Positions 7,217 through 17,967 of a stretch of 45,699 bases of DNA are shown piece by piece. Source of the stretch: an uncultured Clostridium sp. (GTDB taxonomy: Bacteria > Bacillota_A > Clostridia > TANB77 > CAG-508). Where the stretch lies: positions 1-45,699 of the forward strand of contig CAMXLV010000002.1 of the NCBI GenBank assembly GCA_947244675.1. The letters are read 5' to 3'. The first letter of the stretch is position 1. The number at the start of each line of letters is the position of its first letter. The notes beneath the pieces are model-generated. The model was not told the DNA's origin. It saw only the letters and a list, made by a program, of their open reading frames with translations, and made no database searches. The position numbers and the translations under genes were made by a program.

Positions 7217-9116
7217 AGAAATGAAAGATAATTTTTTACAAGGAAAAAACATTAAAGATTTAATTGCACCATCTGGGGTAGATGTATCAAACATTGATCA
7301 CTTAGAAATTATTTCAAATACAAAAAGATTTGCTAGAAGCTTCTTTGTTTCTACTCTTCCTAGAATGTGTACTTTCCCAGAATTATTAAGAGATATGTAT
7401 TTATTTGGTGATATCAATGCTTCTATATATATTAATCCAATCAAAGAAGAAAGATCACAAAATGAATTAAATAGAGTAATTAATGAGTTAGAAACCGAAA
7501 GAATTGTAGCAATGGATAAAGGAAACATTAACAGAGAAAGTACTATTACGCAAAAAAGATTTGAGGCAGAGCAATTAAGAGATGAAATTGCAGCAGGTTT
7601 TAACAAATTATATGAAGCATCTATTATTTGTACACTTTTTACTTACAATTTAGAAGACTTAGATAGATTTTCTAAAATGTTAGCAACAGAAATGTCTAAA
7701 ACTTTAATTGGTATAAAAACAGCGTGGGGAATTCAAGAAGAGGCATTTCAATCTAATATGCCATTAATGGAAGATGAAATACAAAAAACACATACATTTG
7801 ATCGAAACTCTATGGGAACAGTATTTCCTTTTACAACATCTGAGATAGGACATCCATCAGGAGTACCATTAGGATTTAATAAGCAAACAGGAACACCAAT
7901 TTTGTTTGATAATTTCCATAGTTCTTTAACCAATTATAATATGGTAATCTTTGCTAAATCTGGTGCTGGTAAATCTGTTACAATGAAAACATTAGTATCT
8001 AGATCATCAGTTCTTATGGGAATTGAAAGTTTAGCTTTAGATGCCGAAGGAGAATATACCATTGTGGCAGAAAGCTTAGGTGGTATCAATGTAGTAATTA
8101 GTCCTACTTCTAAAACGGTTATTAATATTTTTGATGTAGAAACAGAAATGGTAAAAGACGAAATTACAGGAAAAGAAAGAATGGTTTTAAATATTGAAAA
8201 CAAAGTAGAGGACGTAACACAAGGTTTGCTTACTATGGCAAAGGGTAGTACAAGAAGTTCAGATGTAAACGAATTAACAAAGCAAATTATTGCAGAATCA
8301 GTAGCAGAGGAATATGCTGCACTTGGTATTACTAGTAATCCAAATAGTTTATATCAAACGAATGATATTAATGTAGCTAAGGGAAGTTTATTAACAAGAC
8401 GCAAAAAAGATATGCCAACTATTGGAAGTTGGTATAGGAGAATACAAGGAAAAGCACAAGAAAACCAAAATCCAGATTATCAATATCATTATAGTTATTT
8501 GCTTAAAGTTATGAAACAATATATTAGAGAATATGATGGGCAAATGGCGTATTTTGATGGACAATCTACATTTGATTTATTAGAGGGAGCACCTTTTATT
8601 AACTTAGATATTTCACAATTAGAAGAAAGATTTGCAAGACCTTTAGCACAACAAATTTTGCTTTCTTGGATTTGGGAAAAGTTTGTTAAGAAAAATAGTG
8701 AAGATAAAAGTAAAGCCGTAAGAAAAAGAGTATTAGTAGATGAGGCATGGATGTTACTTCCTTATCCAGAAGCGGTAGACTTTTTAAATAAAATGGCAAG
8801 ACGTGCCAGAAAGAGAAATGTATCATTAGCTATTGTTTCACAAAGATTTCAAGATTTCTATGAAAAACAAGAAGCACAAGCAGTTTTAACATCATCTGAT
8901 ACAAAATTATTTTTAGCACAAGATAAATCAGAAATTGCTTATTTAAAAGAGGTATTTAAGCTTTCCGAAGGAGAAGCAAACTTTTTAGTAACTTGCCAAA
9001 GAGGAGAGGGTCTGCTAAAAGTAGGTGCAGATACCGCAATTTTAAAAATTATACCAACGAAAAAAGAATTTGAGTTTGTGGAAACAAACTTAAACCAATT
9101 AGCAAAACGTAAGTAA
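7167..9116 (+). CDS. virB4: VirB4/TraC-type secretion ATPase
   Basis: 649 residues from the ATG at 7167, which has AAAGGAGG eight bases upstream; an earlier in-frame ATG at 7134 lacks one. It energises pilus assembly and substrate transfer at the inner face of the membrane. The Walker A motif is KSGAGKSVTMK (about residue 270) and Walker B is KRVLVDEAWMLLP (about residue 530), followed by RRARKRNVSLAIVSQRFQDF, typical of VirB4. The N-terminal part is shorter than in full VirB4 proteins, in line with the separate gene upstream. Reading frame intact. Confidence 0.92.
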   Translation: MKKDKSKQLEEKKQPHEEMKDNFLQGKNIKDLIAPSGVDVSNIDHLEIISNTKRFARSFFVSTLPRMCTFPELLRDMYLFGDINASIYINPIKEERSQNELNRVINELETERIVAMDKGNINRESTITQKRFEAEQLRDEIAAGFNKLYEASIICTLFTYNLEDLDRFSKMLATEMSKTLIGIKTAWGIQEEAFQSNMPLMEDEIQKTHTFDRNSMGTVFPFTTSEIGHPSGVPLGFNKQTGTPILFDNFHSSLTNYNMVIFAKSGAGKSVTMKTLVSRSSVLMGIESLALDAEGEYTIVAESLGGINVVISPTSKTVINIFDVETEMVKDEITGKERMVLNIENKVEDVTQGLLTMAKGSTRSSDVNELTKQIIAESVAEEYAALGITSNPNSLYQTNDINVAKGSLLTRRKKDMPTIGSWYRRIQGKAQENQNPDYQYHYSYLLKVMKQYIREYDGQMAYFDGQSTFDLLEGAPFINLDISQLEERFARPLAQQILLSWIWEKFVKKNSEDKSKAVRKRVLVDEAWMLLPYPEAVDFLNKMARRARKRNVSLAIVSQRFQDFYEKQEAQAVLTSSDTKLFLAQDKSEIAYLKEVFKLSEGEANFLVTCQRGEGLLKVGADTAILKIIPTKKEFEFVETNLNQLAKRK

Positions 9117-9141
9117 CGAAATTTTGGGAGGTTAATACTTT

Positions 9142-11845
9142 ATGAAAGTTTTTACGAAAAAGGGGATGGCACAAAAAATCATAATTGCTATTTTGATTGT
9201 TTTGCTATTCCAAATGATATGGGTAAAGCCAGTTCATGCTGATGTAGTACAATTTGGTGGAAAACTTTTAAGCCCAATTATGTCACTTTTTGTATCTTTG
9301 TGTGATGGAATTAATGATATTCTGGCAAGTTCTATTATGGGAAATGATGCTACTTTAGTCCATCTTGATTTAGGAACGGAGATTTGGGCTACCATTGTAG
9401 GTGTTATAACAGGTATTGTAGTGGCAGCATTAGCAATTGTAGCAATTGCAGCAACAGCAGGTGCAGCAGCAGCAGTAATAGGAGCAATTGGAGGAACAAC
9501 AGCAATGGCAACAATTGGGGCAGGAACAGTTGTAATTGGATTAGGAGCAGGTTTAGTAGCTGGACGGTTATGTTACACATGATATGTTGCCAGAAGATTT
9601 GTATTTACCAATTTATACCTATAGTGCCGAAGAAATTTTTAAAAATAATATTTTACTATTTAATGTAGACTTTTTTGGAGAAGAAATTAAAATACAACAA
9701 CAAACGGATAGTGAAGGAAATGTAGAATATTATTATTATAAAAATGATAAGGGAGAACAGGTAAAAACTTCTAAGCAAGATATGGCAGCTACATTAAAAA
9801 AGACAATTAGTTCTTGGTATAATGGACTTAGAAATATTTGTATTGTTTTAATGTTATCAGTTTTAGTTTATATTGGTATTCGAATGTTGCTCTCTAGTGT
9901 AGCAGCAGATAAGGCAAAATATGTAACGATGTTAAAAGATTGGTTTATTGGACTCTGTTTGTTATTTTTAATGCATTATATTATGGCATTTTCAGTTTTT
10001 CTAGTAAACAAATTAACAGATGTAGTAAAAACTTCTGTTGAACAAAATGCTTATGTAGTAGTTTTAGAAGATGAAGATGGGAAAATTTCCGAAAAGGTTG
10101 AAGAATTAGGACAAGGAAATTTAATTGAAGAAGCAGGAGGAACAAAGGTTGTTAGTTGGCCAACTAATTTGATGGGATATTTAAGAACACAGTTACAAGC
10201 AGAAGACTATGGAATGAAATATGTTGGATATGGAATTTGTTTCTTAATTCTTTGTTTGTTTACACTTTATTTTACAACTGTATATTTTAAAAGAGTTTTA
10301 CATATGGCATTTTTAACATTAATTGCTCCAATGGTAGCACTTACATATTGTATTGATAAAATTAATGATGGACAAGCACAAGGATTTAACAAATGGTTTA
10401 AAGAATATATTTTCAACTTACTAATTCAACCAATGCATTTATTGTTATACTATATTTTAGTAACCTCTGCTTTTGATTTAGCAGGAGAAAATGTTGTTTA
10501 TAGTATTGTAGCACTTGGCTTTATGATACCAGCTGAGAAGCTATTACGTAGTTTGTTCGGATTTGAAAAAGCATCAACAGCACCAGCTATGGGACCTGCT
10601 GGAGCAATGATGGCATCAACTGCTTTAAACAATTTCTTAAATCGAGGAAAAAAAGGTGGAGCTGGAAAATCATCAGGAAGCAATGAAGAAAATAGTTTAG
10701 ATAAAGTACCAAATTCTAATAAGTTAAACCCAATTGAACAATTTTCTGGTTATAATAATGAAGATAGTCAAGAGGAAAATGATGATGTTAATACGATGCC
10801 AATAGACAATGATCATGATGAAGATAGTCGTGAAAATGAAACAAAGCCATCTCCTTTGAATGATGGAAAAAATCCAAATAAGGTATCAGAAGATGCTAAA
10901 AATAAAATTATTATACCAACAACAAGTGAATCATTACGTAGACAACAACAACAAGCAATGGAAAGAGAAAGACAAAGAAAAGCTAAGGAAGAGTTAGAAA
11001 AGAAAAAACAAGAAGAAGCAAACAAACAAGAACCAATTAGGCAAGCACCAATTAATCAGAAGGCAGGAGCTAAATCAAAAATAAAAGGATTTGGTAGAGG
11101 TGTAGCAAGAAGATGGAATGCTAATATGGCAGCTAATAAAGCAAATGCAAGAATGTTACCAGGAAAATTAAAGAATAAAGTATTAAATTCTCATCCAGTA
11201 GAAAAAGTTGGAAAAATGGCAGCTGGAGCAATAGTGGGAGGATCAGCAGCTATGGCTGGAATGGCAATAGCAGCAAGTACAGGAGATCTTGGTAATGTAG
11301 CAAAAATTGGATTAGCTGCAGGAGCAACAGGTTATGCTGTAGGTTATGGAAAAGTAGATAGTATCAAATCTCCAATGGATGATCCAAAAGTACAAGGTGT
11401 TTATAATGATACTTATAACAAAGATGAATATGCACAAGAAGATATGTCAAAATATGTAAAGGATTTCTTAAAAGATGCAAGAAACAGAAATTATTTTGAA
11501 CAAAAATATAACAAAAAAGAAGCAAAGAAAATGCTTCAAGCAGGTGGTGAAGTAGAACAATACTTAAATAATGACATAACAGATCTTAAAGAAATGGCAG
11601 CCATCCATAATTTCCAAAAAGCAGGACATGTTAATAGTATTGAAGAGGGAATTGCTGTTTCACAATTCCATGGCATGATGGGAGGCGCTGATACAACTAA
11701 GATGAAGAAAAAAGAAAGAGGAGAATGGACAGATACAATTGCCGATATGGCTAAGAAGAATAAAAATATTAAGAATACAAAGAAATTTGCTGAGGATAGA
11801 ATGGCACAAATTGATCAATTTAGCAAAATTAGAAAAAAAGTATAA
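9142..11845 (+). CDS. VirB6/TrbL-like polytopic channel protein, one +1 frameshift
   Basis: Frame 0 runs 9142-9564, meets CGG at 9565-9567 and stops at 9580-9582. Skipping C9565 continues without a break from 9566 to 11845 and gives 900 residues. N-terminal signal-like segment (about 10-33), a Gly/Ala-rich membrane stretch around residues 80-145 that the shift site ends, further transmembrane helices (about 215-240, 260-290, 350-400, 440-470), then a long Q/K/E-rich cytoplasmic tail. This fits VirB6/TrbL channel subunits of Gram-positive systems. The second part alone has no ribosome binding site and would lack its first membrane segment. It follows virB4 by 25 bases. Confidence 0.75.
9565..9568 (+). 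other. CGG +1 frameshift site 1 (CGGT) in the VirB6-like gene
   Basis: Preceding codon GGA. Frame 0 CGG TTA leads to TGA five codons later; skipping C9565 reads GGT (Gly) and opens 759 more residues. Confidence 0.8.
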
Positions 11846-11872
11846 ATTAATAAAAAAAGCGGAGGGATAAAA

Positions 11873-12802
11873 ATGAATCTGATAAGATATTACAACCAAA
11901 ATAGGAAACAAATTTGGAGGATTTTAATTATTATCCTTTCCGCTATTCTATTGTTGCAATTTGTAAATTATTTATATAAGGTAAGAAGAGAAAAAGAATC
12001 AACTAGCAATCAATTAGAGAATCAAACTATTAATACCAGTAATGCTAGTAAAGTAACAACTAATGAATCCACAGTTACAGGAAAAAAAGTGGAAAACAAG
12101 CAACTACAAACAGCAGTAGATACAATAGATCAATTTATTTCTTATTGCAACAATCAAAATTTAGAAAAAGCATATGATTTACTAACAGAAGAATGCAAAA
12201 AAGAAATGTATCCAAATAGGGAAGCATTCAAAAAAGCATATTATGACAACATATTTGGAGGTAAGAAAAAGACTTGTACAATAGAAAATTGGGTAGATAA
12301 TATTTATAAAGTTAAAATTAAAGAAGATATTTTGACAACAGGAAAGAATGAAAAAGCAGCAAAACAAGAATATATGTGTGTCAAAAAAGAAGATGATGAA
12401 TATAAGTTAAATATTAATGGTTATTTAGGATTAAAAGAAATAAAGAAAAAGACACAAAAAGATAACATAATATTAGAAGTGCTAAATAGAAATACTTATA
12501 TGGAATATGAAGAATATACAATAAAGCTTACAAATCAAGCAGAAGGAGAAGTTTTATTAGATTCTTTAACAAATGTAAAAGCAATGTACTTACAAGATAA
12601 AAATGAAAATAAATATTTTGCTTATTCTCATGAATTAAGTCAAGATGATGTAAAAGTAGAAGAAGGAGAAACTAAAACAATTAAAGTTAAATACTATAGT
12701 GCTTTTGTTTCTACGAAAACAATTGAAAAAATGGTATTTTCTGATATTATTTATAAAAATGGACAATTAAGTGAAAGGATAGAACTAAAAGTAGATATTT
12801 AA
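11873..12802 (+). CDS. Membrane-anchored secretion-cluster protein
   Basis: 309 residues. Short cytoplasmic start, one transmembrane helix (about 14-33), a Ser/Thr/Asn-rich linker, then an extracytoplasmic region. The stretch YCNNQNLEKAYDLLTEECKK, with PNREAFKKAYYDNIFGG after it, closely recalls MLNARDYKNAYELLDETYRN and NTFGGEDVFEQK in the protein at 16558, so the two share a domain, perhaps of the NTF2-like type found in VirB8. GGAGGGA precedes the ATG. It lies between the channel gene and the wall hydrolase and is probably a structural part of the apparatus. No family name can be given with confidence. Confidence 0.65.
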   Translation: MNLIRYYNQNRKQIWRILIIILSAILLLQFVNYLYKVRREKESTSNQLENQTINTSNASKVTTNESTVTGKKVENKQLQTAVDTIDQFISYCNNQNLEKAYDLLTEECKKEMYPNREAFKKAYYDNIFGGKKKTCTIENWVDNIYKVKIKEDILTTGKNEKAAKQEYMCVKKEDDEYKLNINGYLGLKEIKKKTQKDNIILEVLNRNTYMEYEEYTIKLTNQAEGEVLLDSLTNVKAMYLQDKNENKYFAYSHELSQDDVKVEEGETKTIKVKYYSAFVSTKTIEKMVFSDIIYKNGQLSERIELKVDI

Positions 12803-12829
12803 AAAGTAGCAAGATAAGGAGGTAAGTAT

Positions 12830-15800
12830 ATGGAGAAATTAAAAGACAGACTAAAAAAAGTTTTTCGCAAAATGGGAAAAAGATTAGTTATTTCAATGAG
12901 TCTTTCAATGATATTAATATCTGTATTAGCAGGAGCTATTTATTTTTTAACATTAGAAGATGCAAAACGAAAAGAAGGCGATTGGAGTAGTACTCCTTAT
13001 GCTGCTTCCGAATATATCAATGGAGTAGCTATTGAAAAAGATGGAACCATTAAAAGTGAGATGACAGCAGAAGAATTATGGAAAAAAATGCAGGAAAATA
13101 AAAGTAATGTAAAAAGTTATTTAAAAGATGCAACAGAGCTAGCCAGACTTATGAGAGCAGAGTTAGTAACGCAATATCCAGATACACGTCCAAATCCAGA
13201 TCAGCCTATTGACTGGGAAAAAGTAATTGAAGAGGAAGATAAAATACAAGGTATTATTAAATTTAAAAGATCGTTAGAAGATGGTGAAAAATTAACCATG
13301 AGTTATATTGATCCAGATACTTTCCAAGGCTATATTGATGAATATAATAAAACACGGAAGTGAAGAAGCAAGAAAAAATGCGATTACTCATTTTACCATC
13401 AAAAAGGGAGCAAGTACAACTCAAAATAATAATACAGGAACAGGGACTGTCGCAGTAGGAGAAGGAGTTATGACAGATATTTCACAAGCAATTATTGATG
13501 CGGCTAATCGTACACCACCAGCAGGAAATAATTGGTGTTTAGCTTGGACAGATAATGTTTACAATAATGCAGGAATTGCAGTTACACGTTATGGAACAGC
13601 TTTTCAAGCAGCAATGAATAATGTGATTTCATCAGATAAGAGTGCGATTCCAATCGGAGCGACAGTTTATGGAACAGGACATAATAGTGACGGGGCAGGA
13701 CATGTTGGTATTTACATAGGAGATGGAAAAGTAATTGATAATAAGGCAGATATTGATATACAAACACTAGACCAATGGTTGGCATGGCACACTGACTCAA
13801 TTGGTGGTTATCAAGGCTGGATTGGTTGGGGCTGGGGTGACGGAAACCAAGTAAGGGGAACAGAGAAAGACCCTAATATTACACAAAGTAGACCAAGTAA
13901 TTCTAACAAAGATGATAAAGATGATAAAAAAAATGATGAAAAGGAAGAGGATGGAAAACCAAAACCAACAGAGGCAAAGGAAACACAAGTTGCAGGTGAT
14001 GGGTATAATATAGAATATACTTCTTCTGCAGGAATTACCTATAAAGAATTCAAACAATTTCAAGGTTCATATGCAGGAAATGCCTATTGGGATGGAACGA
14101 TTAGTACTTCTGGTTGTGGTCCAACCTCAGTAGCCAATTTAGCAAGTGGATTAACTAGCTTAAATTATACACCAGCTGAGGTAGCAGCAGAAATGAATGC
14201 TACTTACGGTTATACAGGGGCAGAGCCTTTAAAAGGAGAAATGGATTCTTTAGGAATGACATCAGAAATTATTTATAGTCCAACAGCAGAAGTAATACAA
14301 GAAAATTTAAGAAATGGAAAGGTTATGTTAGTTTCTGTAAATAGTAGTACGATGTTTACGAGTATTAGTCATATTATGGCAATTGTAGATATTAATGAAA
14401 GCGGACAAGTTTATATTTGTGATCCAGGAAGTGCTACTCTTCATGGTTGGCATGACATAACAGATATTACAGCAGGTTGTGATTACATTGTAGTAACAGA
14501 TGCTGGTGCATCTGGTATTGCCTCTACTTCTAACAGTTCTGGTTATGTAGCAGTTGTTGCTACTTGGAAACAGGTAAATACTGAAATTAAAGCAGATAAT
14601 CCAGATGTTGAGAGTGGAAAACAAGAAGCTTATCTTATGACACCAACTAATGTTAATTATGAGTCTATGGTAGCTCCTTATACTATGCCATTTGTTCTAT
14701 TATGGACATTGTTAGTATTTGGGGAAGATAAAAAATTTATTTTTGAATTAACAGATTTAATTTATGATAGTAATATTGAAATAACAGTTTATAATAATAT
14801 AACAACAAGTGTACAAGTAGATGAATGGGAATATACCAAAAGAACCAAAGCAGTGGTTAATGGAGAGATTACAGCAACTTGTGATAGTGAAAAAGCAACT
14901 AAAAAGATTAGGAATCATGAAGATGAATTAACAGAACAAGATGAAGAATATATGACGACAAAGACGGTTACTACAACTACCAATACCATCAATGCAGAAG
15001 TAACAAGAGCAGATGTATGGATTGTTGATTATGTAACAGAGTATGTAAATAACGAACCAGTTGAAAATGTGGATGAAAATGAAATAAAAAAAGTAACAGA
15101 TTATCCAGATACACCAACTAGAAGTAGTGATCATTATTCTTGTGACCATATTGAGAAGTATAAAGATGAATTAAAGGAAAAGGTAGTGGCCAAAGCTTAC
15201 CAAAAAGAACTAGAAGATAAAGAATCATTAGGAATTTTAGGAGGATTGTTAGGACCTACTACTAGTACGAAAATCCCTTTTGTGAAAGAAGATTTAAAAG
15301 TGGATTATTATGAAAAATATATTAATATATCAGATAATAAATCAACAACAACAAATACAAAGAAGTACACAAAAGGAGAACCAACAATTATAGAAAAAAC
15401 GGACAAAGATACAGAACCAAATTTTGTAACAATTTTTAGAAAAAATCATTATGAGAAAAATTTAGATGCAGCAGAATGGTTATTCCAAATGATTGAAGAA
15501 AATGAGAGAATAGCGGATCGACTAGATTTAATTAAATATTTGATTTATAAAGCAACAGGAAGAGAACAATATGGTGTTTTAGAGTATGATTTCTCAGAAT
15601 ATGAACCAGGAAAATTTACAGTAATTGATGGTGATTATGGTGATTGGGATGGAACAGGTACACAAGAAGATTTTATTAAAGCAGTAGCACCTTATGCTGT
15701 AATTGATATGGAACAACATCAAATTTATGCTTCTGTAACTATTGCCCAAGCAATTATTGAATCACGGATGGGGAAAAGATAATATTGCTATTCAATATAA

Positions 15801-16545
15801 AAACTTTTTTGGTATGAAAGGTGGAGGAGCATCTGCTAATGAGTTCTGGTCAGGTGAAACAGTTTCATTAGGGGCATCAGAAGGAGGAGTATCTTCTTTT
15901 AGGGTATATGATAGTTTAAAGAATTCTATTTATGATCATGGTAGAAACTTCCATGCAACACCAGTTTATGCATCTAATGGCGTTTTAGATTGTATACCTC
16001 AAAACTTAGGCCCAAAAGAACAATTAAGAAGAATTGCTATCTCAGGTTATGCGGTATATGCAGATGGTAGCATTTCGAGACCAGATGGAGTAAGGACATA
16101 TGACCAATATTTATATGATGAATTTATTGTAAAATATAATTTGGAACAATATGATAAAATGAAGTCATCTGATTTTAAAAAGGATGAAGAAGCAGATTCA
16201 AAATCAGATATTGTAGAAATTGCTAAAACGAAATTAGGTTGTCCTTATGTTTGGGGAGCGACAGGACCAGATAGTTTTGATTGTTCTGGATTGGTTTATT
16301 GGGTATTTGCACAAAAAGGTATTTCATTACCACGTACAACAACAGGATATTATGGATATATTGGTTCAAATAAAGAAGTGTCTTGGGATGAAGCAAAACC
16401 AGGTGATATTGTATGGTCAGATGGACATATGGGAATTTATCTTGGTAATAATAAATATATTCATGCTCCACAAAGTGGTGATGTTGTAAAAGTATCAGCT
16501 GGAGCGAAGGAATCATTTACAAGAGTATTTCGATTTTCTAAATAA
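12830..16545 (+). CDS. Multidomain peptidoglycan hydrolase of the secretion cluster, two +1 frameshifts
   Basis: Three reading-frame pieces join into 1237 residues by skipping C13355 and C15765, each the first base of an in-frame CGG. Parts: transmembrane anchor (about 20-42); a CHAP/NlpC-like cysteine peptidase domain (about 215-345; NNWCLAWT, GAGHVGIYIGDG); a papain-like C39-type domain (about 400-555; STSGCGPTSVANL, ISHIMAIVD, ICDPGS); a long middle region with a possible second membrane segment near 615; a glucosaminidase domain (about 940-1105; VTIAQAIIES-GWGKDNIA, FFGMKGG) with the second shift inside its conserved core; and a C-terminal NlpC/P60 domain (about 1123-1237; DCSGLVYWVF, HMGIYLG, HAP). 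The enzyme would open the cell wall for the apparatus, like VirB1 or the CwlT-type hydrolases of Gram-positive conjugation. The start has AAGGAGG. Confidence 0.85.
13355..13358 (+). other. CGG +1 frameshift site 2 (CGGA) in the wall hydrolase gene
   Basis: Preceding codon ACA. Frame 0 reads CGG AAG TGA; skipping C13355 reads GGA AGT GAA GAA and continues for 803 residues to the next site. Confidence 0.8.
15765..15768 (+). other. CGG +1 frameshift site 3 (CGGA) in the wall hydrolase gene
   Basis: Preceding codon TCA. Frame 0 stops at 15780-15782; skipping C15765 gives ES-GWGKDNIA, the expected core of a glucosaminidase domain. Confidence 0.85.
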
Positions 16546-16557
16546 AGGAGGAACCAT

Positions 16558-17862
16558 ATGGATAGAATAAAGAAAATAATCATTGTTTTGAGTATAGCTA
16601 TTGTACTGGTAATAGCAGGGTTATTGATTTTAAAATTTAACATAAAGCCAGAGGAAGAAGAAAAAATAGAACCAGTAGAAAATTTGGATATTGGTAAGAC
16701 TTATGAAAATAACAGTAATGGATTTCAAATATTAGATGATGGTACAATATTTTATACAATAACAAATACTTTAAATCACTATTTGTTAGCATTAAATTAT
16801 CAAAATAAGGATATTTACAATTTTTATAATATTCAAAATGAGGAACAACAAAAAGAGATAATTCTTAGTTTGCTAGATAAACAATATGGTGAGCAAATAA
16901 AGGAATATGTGGATAAGGTTGATTATAGTTACAATTTAATACCAGTTGATATTCGTGTAAAATATGGAGAAAAGATTATTACTTATTTGGTAGAAATATA
17001 TTTGGAAAATATGGAAACGATGGAGCTAGAGAATAAGTATTATGTGATAAGAACAGATAATCAAAGTGCTAGTTTTTCGATAGAGCCAATTTTAGAAGAA
17101 GTAAAAGATATTGATACGATAGCAGTAGAGGATAAACAAGATAGGATTTCGTCCAATGATTATAACCAGTATCAAATTGAAACTATTTCAATGGAGAGAT
17201 TGATAAAAATTTATATGAGCCAATTTGTGAATATGATGGTAAATCACACAGAACTTGCTTATGATAAGTATTTGGATCAGGAATATAAGAAAAAACGATT
17301 TGGTGATGTTAACCAATTTAAAGATTATGTGAATAAAAATAAAGAGGAGTTAAAAAAATTAAGGGCTACACAGTATTTGCTAGAGAGTGATGAAAAAGGA
17401 AAAAAATATGTAGTAAAAGATCAATATGAAAATGTTTATGAATTTAATGAAAAGTCTACAATGTCTTATACAGTAAGATTAGATACTTATACTATTCTAT
17501 CAGATAAATTTAAGGAAACTTACCATAAGGCAAGAGAACAAAATAAAGTAATGATGAATGTTGATAAGTGGATTCAAATGTTAAATGCAAGAGATTATAA
17601 AAATGCTTATGAATTATTAGATGAAACATATCGAAATAATACTTTTGGAGGGGAAGACGTTTTTGAACAAAAGATGAGAGAAGTTTTACCTTTACATTAT
17701 TCAGCAGAATATAAAGATTTTTCAAAAGAAGGAGATACCTGTTTATTAAAGGTTACTTTGTCTGATATGACAAAGGAGACAGCAGAGAGTAAGACGATTT
17801 CTATTTTTATGAAATTATTAGAAGAAACAGATTTTGTGATGTCTTTTGCAATGGAAGAATAA
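16558..17862 (+). CDS. Membrane-anchored protein of the secretion cluster
   Basis: 434 residues: one N-terminal transmembrane helix (about 5-27), an acidic linker and a long extracytoplasmic region. The C-terminal part (about residues 335-434) holds WIQMLNARDYKNAYELLDE and NNTFGGEDVFEQK, related to the motif in the protein at 11873, so a VirB8-like NTF2 fold is possible. Start chosen at 16558 after AAAGGAGG; it follows the hydrolase by 12 bases and is followed by a terminator, so it is the last gene of the operon. No in-frame CGG. No firm family assignment. Confidence 0.6.
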   Translation: MDRIKKIIIVLSIAIVLVIAGLLILKFNIKPEEEEKIEPVENLDIGKTYENNSNGFQILDDGTIFYTITNTLNHYLLALNYQNKDIYNFYNIQNEEQQKEIILSLLDKQYGEQIKEYVDKVDYSYNLIPVDIRVKYGEKIITYLVEIYLENMETMELENKYYVIRTDNQSASFSIEPILEEVKDIDTIAVEDKQDRISSNDYNQYQIETISMERLIKIYMSQFVNMMVNHTELAYDKYLDQEYKKKRFGDVNQFKDYVNKNKEELKKLRATQYLLESDEKGKKYVVKDQYENVYEFNEKSTMSYTVRLDTYTILSDKFKETYHKAREQNKVMMNVDKWIQMLNARDYKNAYELLDETYRNNTFGGEDVFEQKMREVLPLHYSAEYKDFSKEGDTCLLKVTLSDMTKETAESKTISIFMKLLEETDFVMSFAMEE

Positions 17863-17866
17863 AAAT

Positions 17867-17906
17867 TAAAAAAGTTTGTCTATGTTAAAATAGATGAACT
17901 TTTTTG
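17867..17906 (+). terminator. Terminator of the secretion operon
   Basis: A-rich arm with AAGTTTGTCTA pairs with TAGATGAACTT, two wobble pairs, followed by a T-run. It ends the second operon of the cluster. Confidence 0.75.
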
Positions 17907-17907
17907 T

Positions 17908-17935
17908 TGCTTGACTAAAAAAGATATGCTATAAT
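17908..17935 (+). promoter_or_regulatory. Promoter of the ABC exporter operon
   Basis: Extended -10 TGCTATAAT with TATAAT at 17930-17935. TTGCTT at 17908-17913 is a possible -35 at 16 bases; a better TTGACT at 17911 is too close. Confidence 0.5.
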
Positions 17936-17967
17936 TTGAATACAAAAGAATAAAAAGGAGAACTCTT

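Noticed and set aside
3680..17862. Integrative conjugative element
   Set aside because: No integrase, relaxase, coupling protein or flanking attachment repeats seen, although two tRNA genes lie near the left side.
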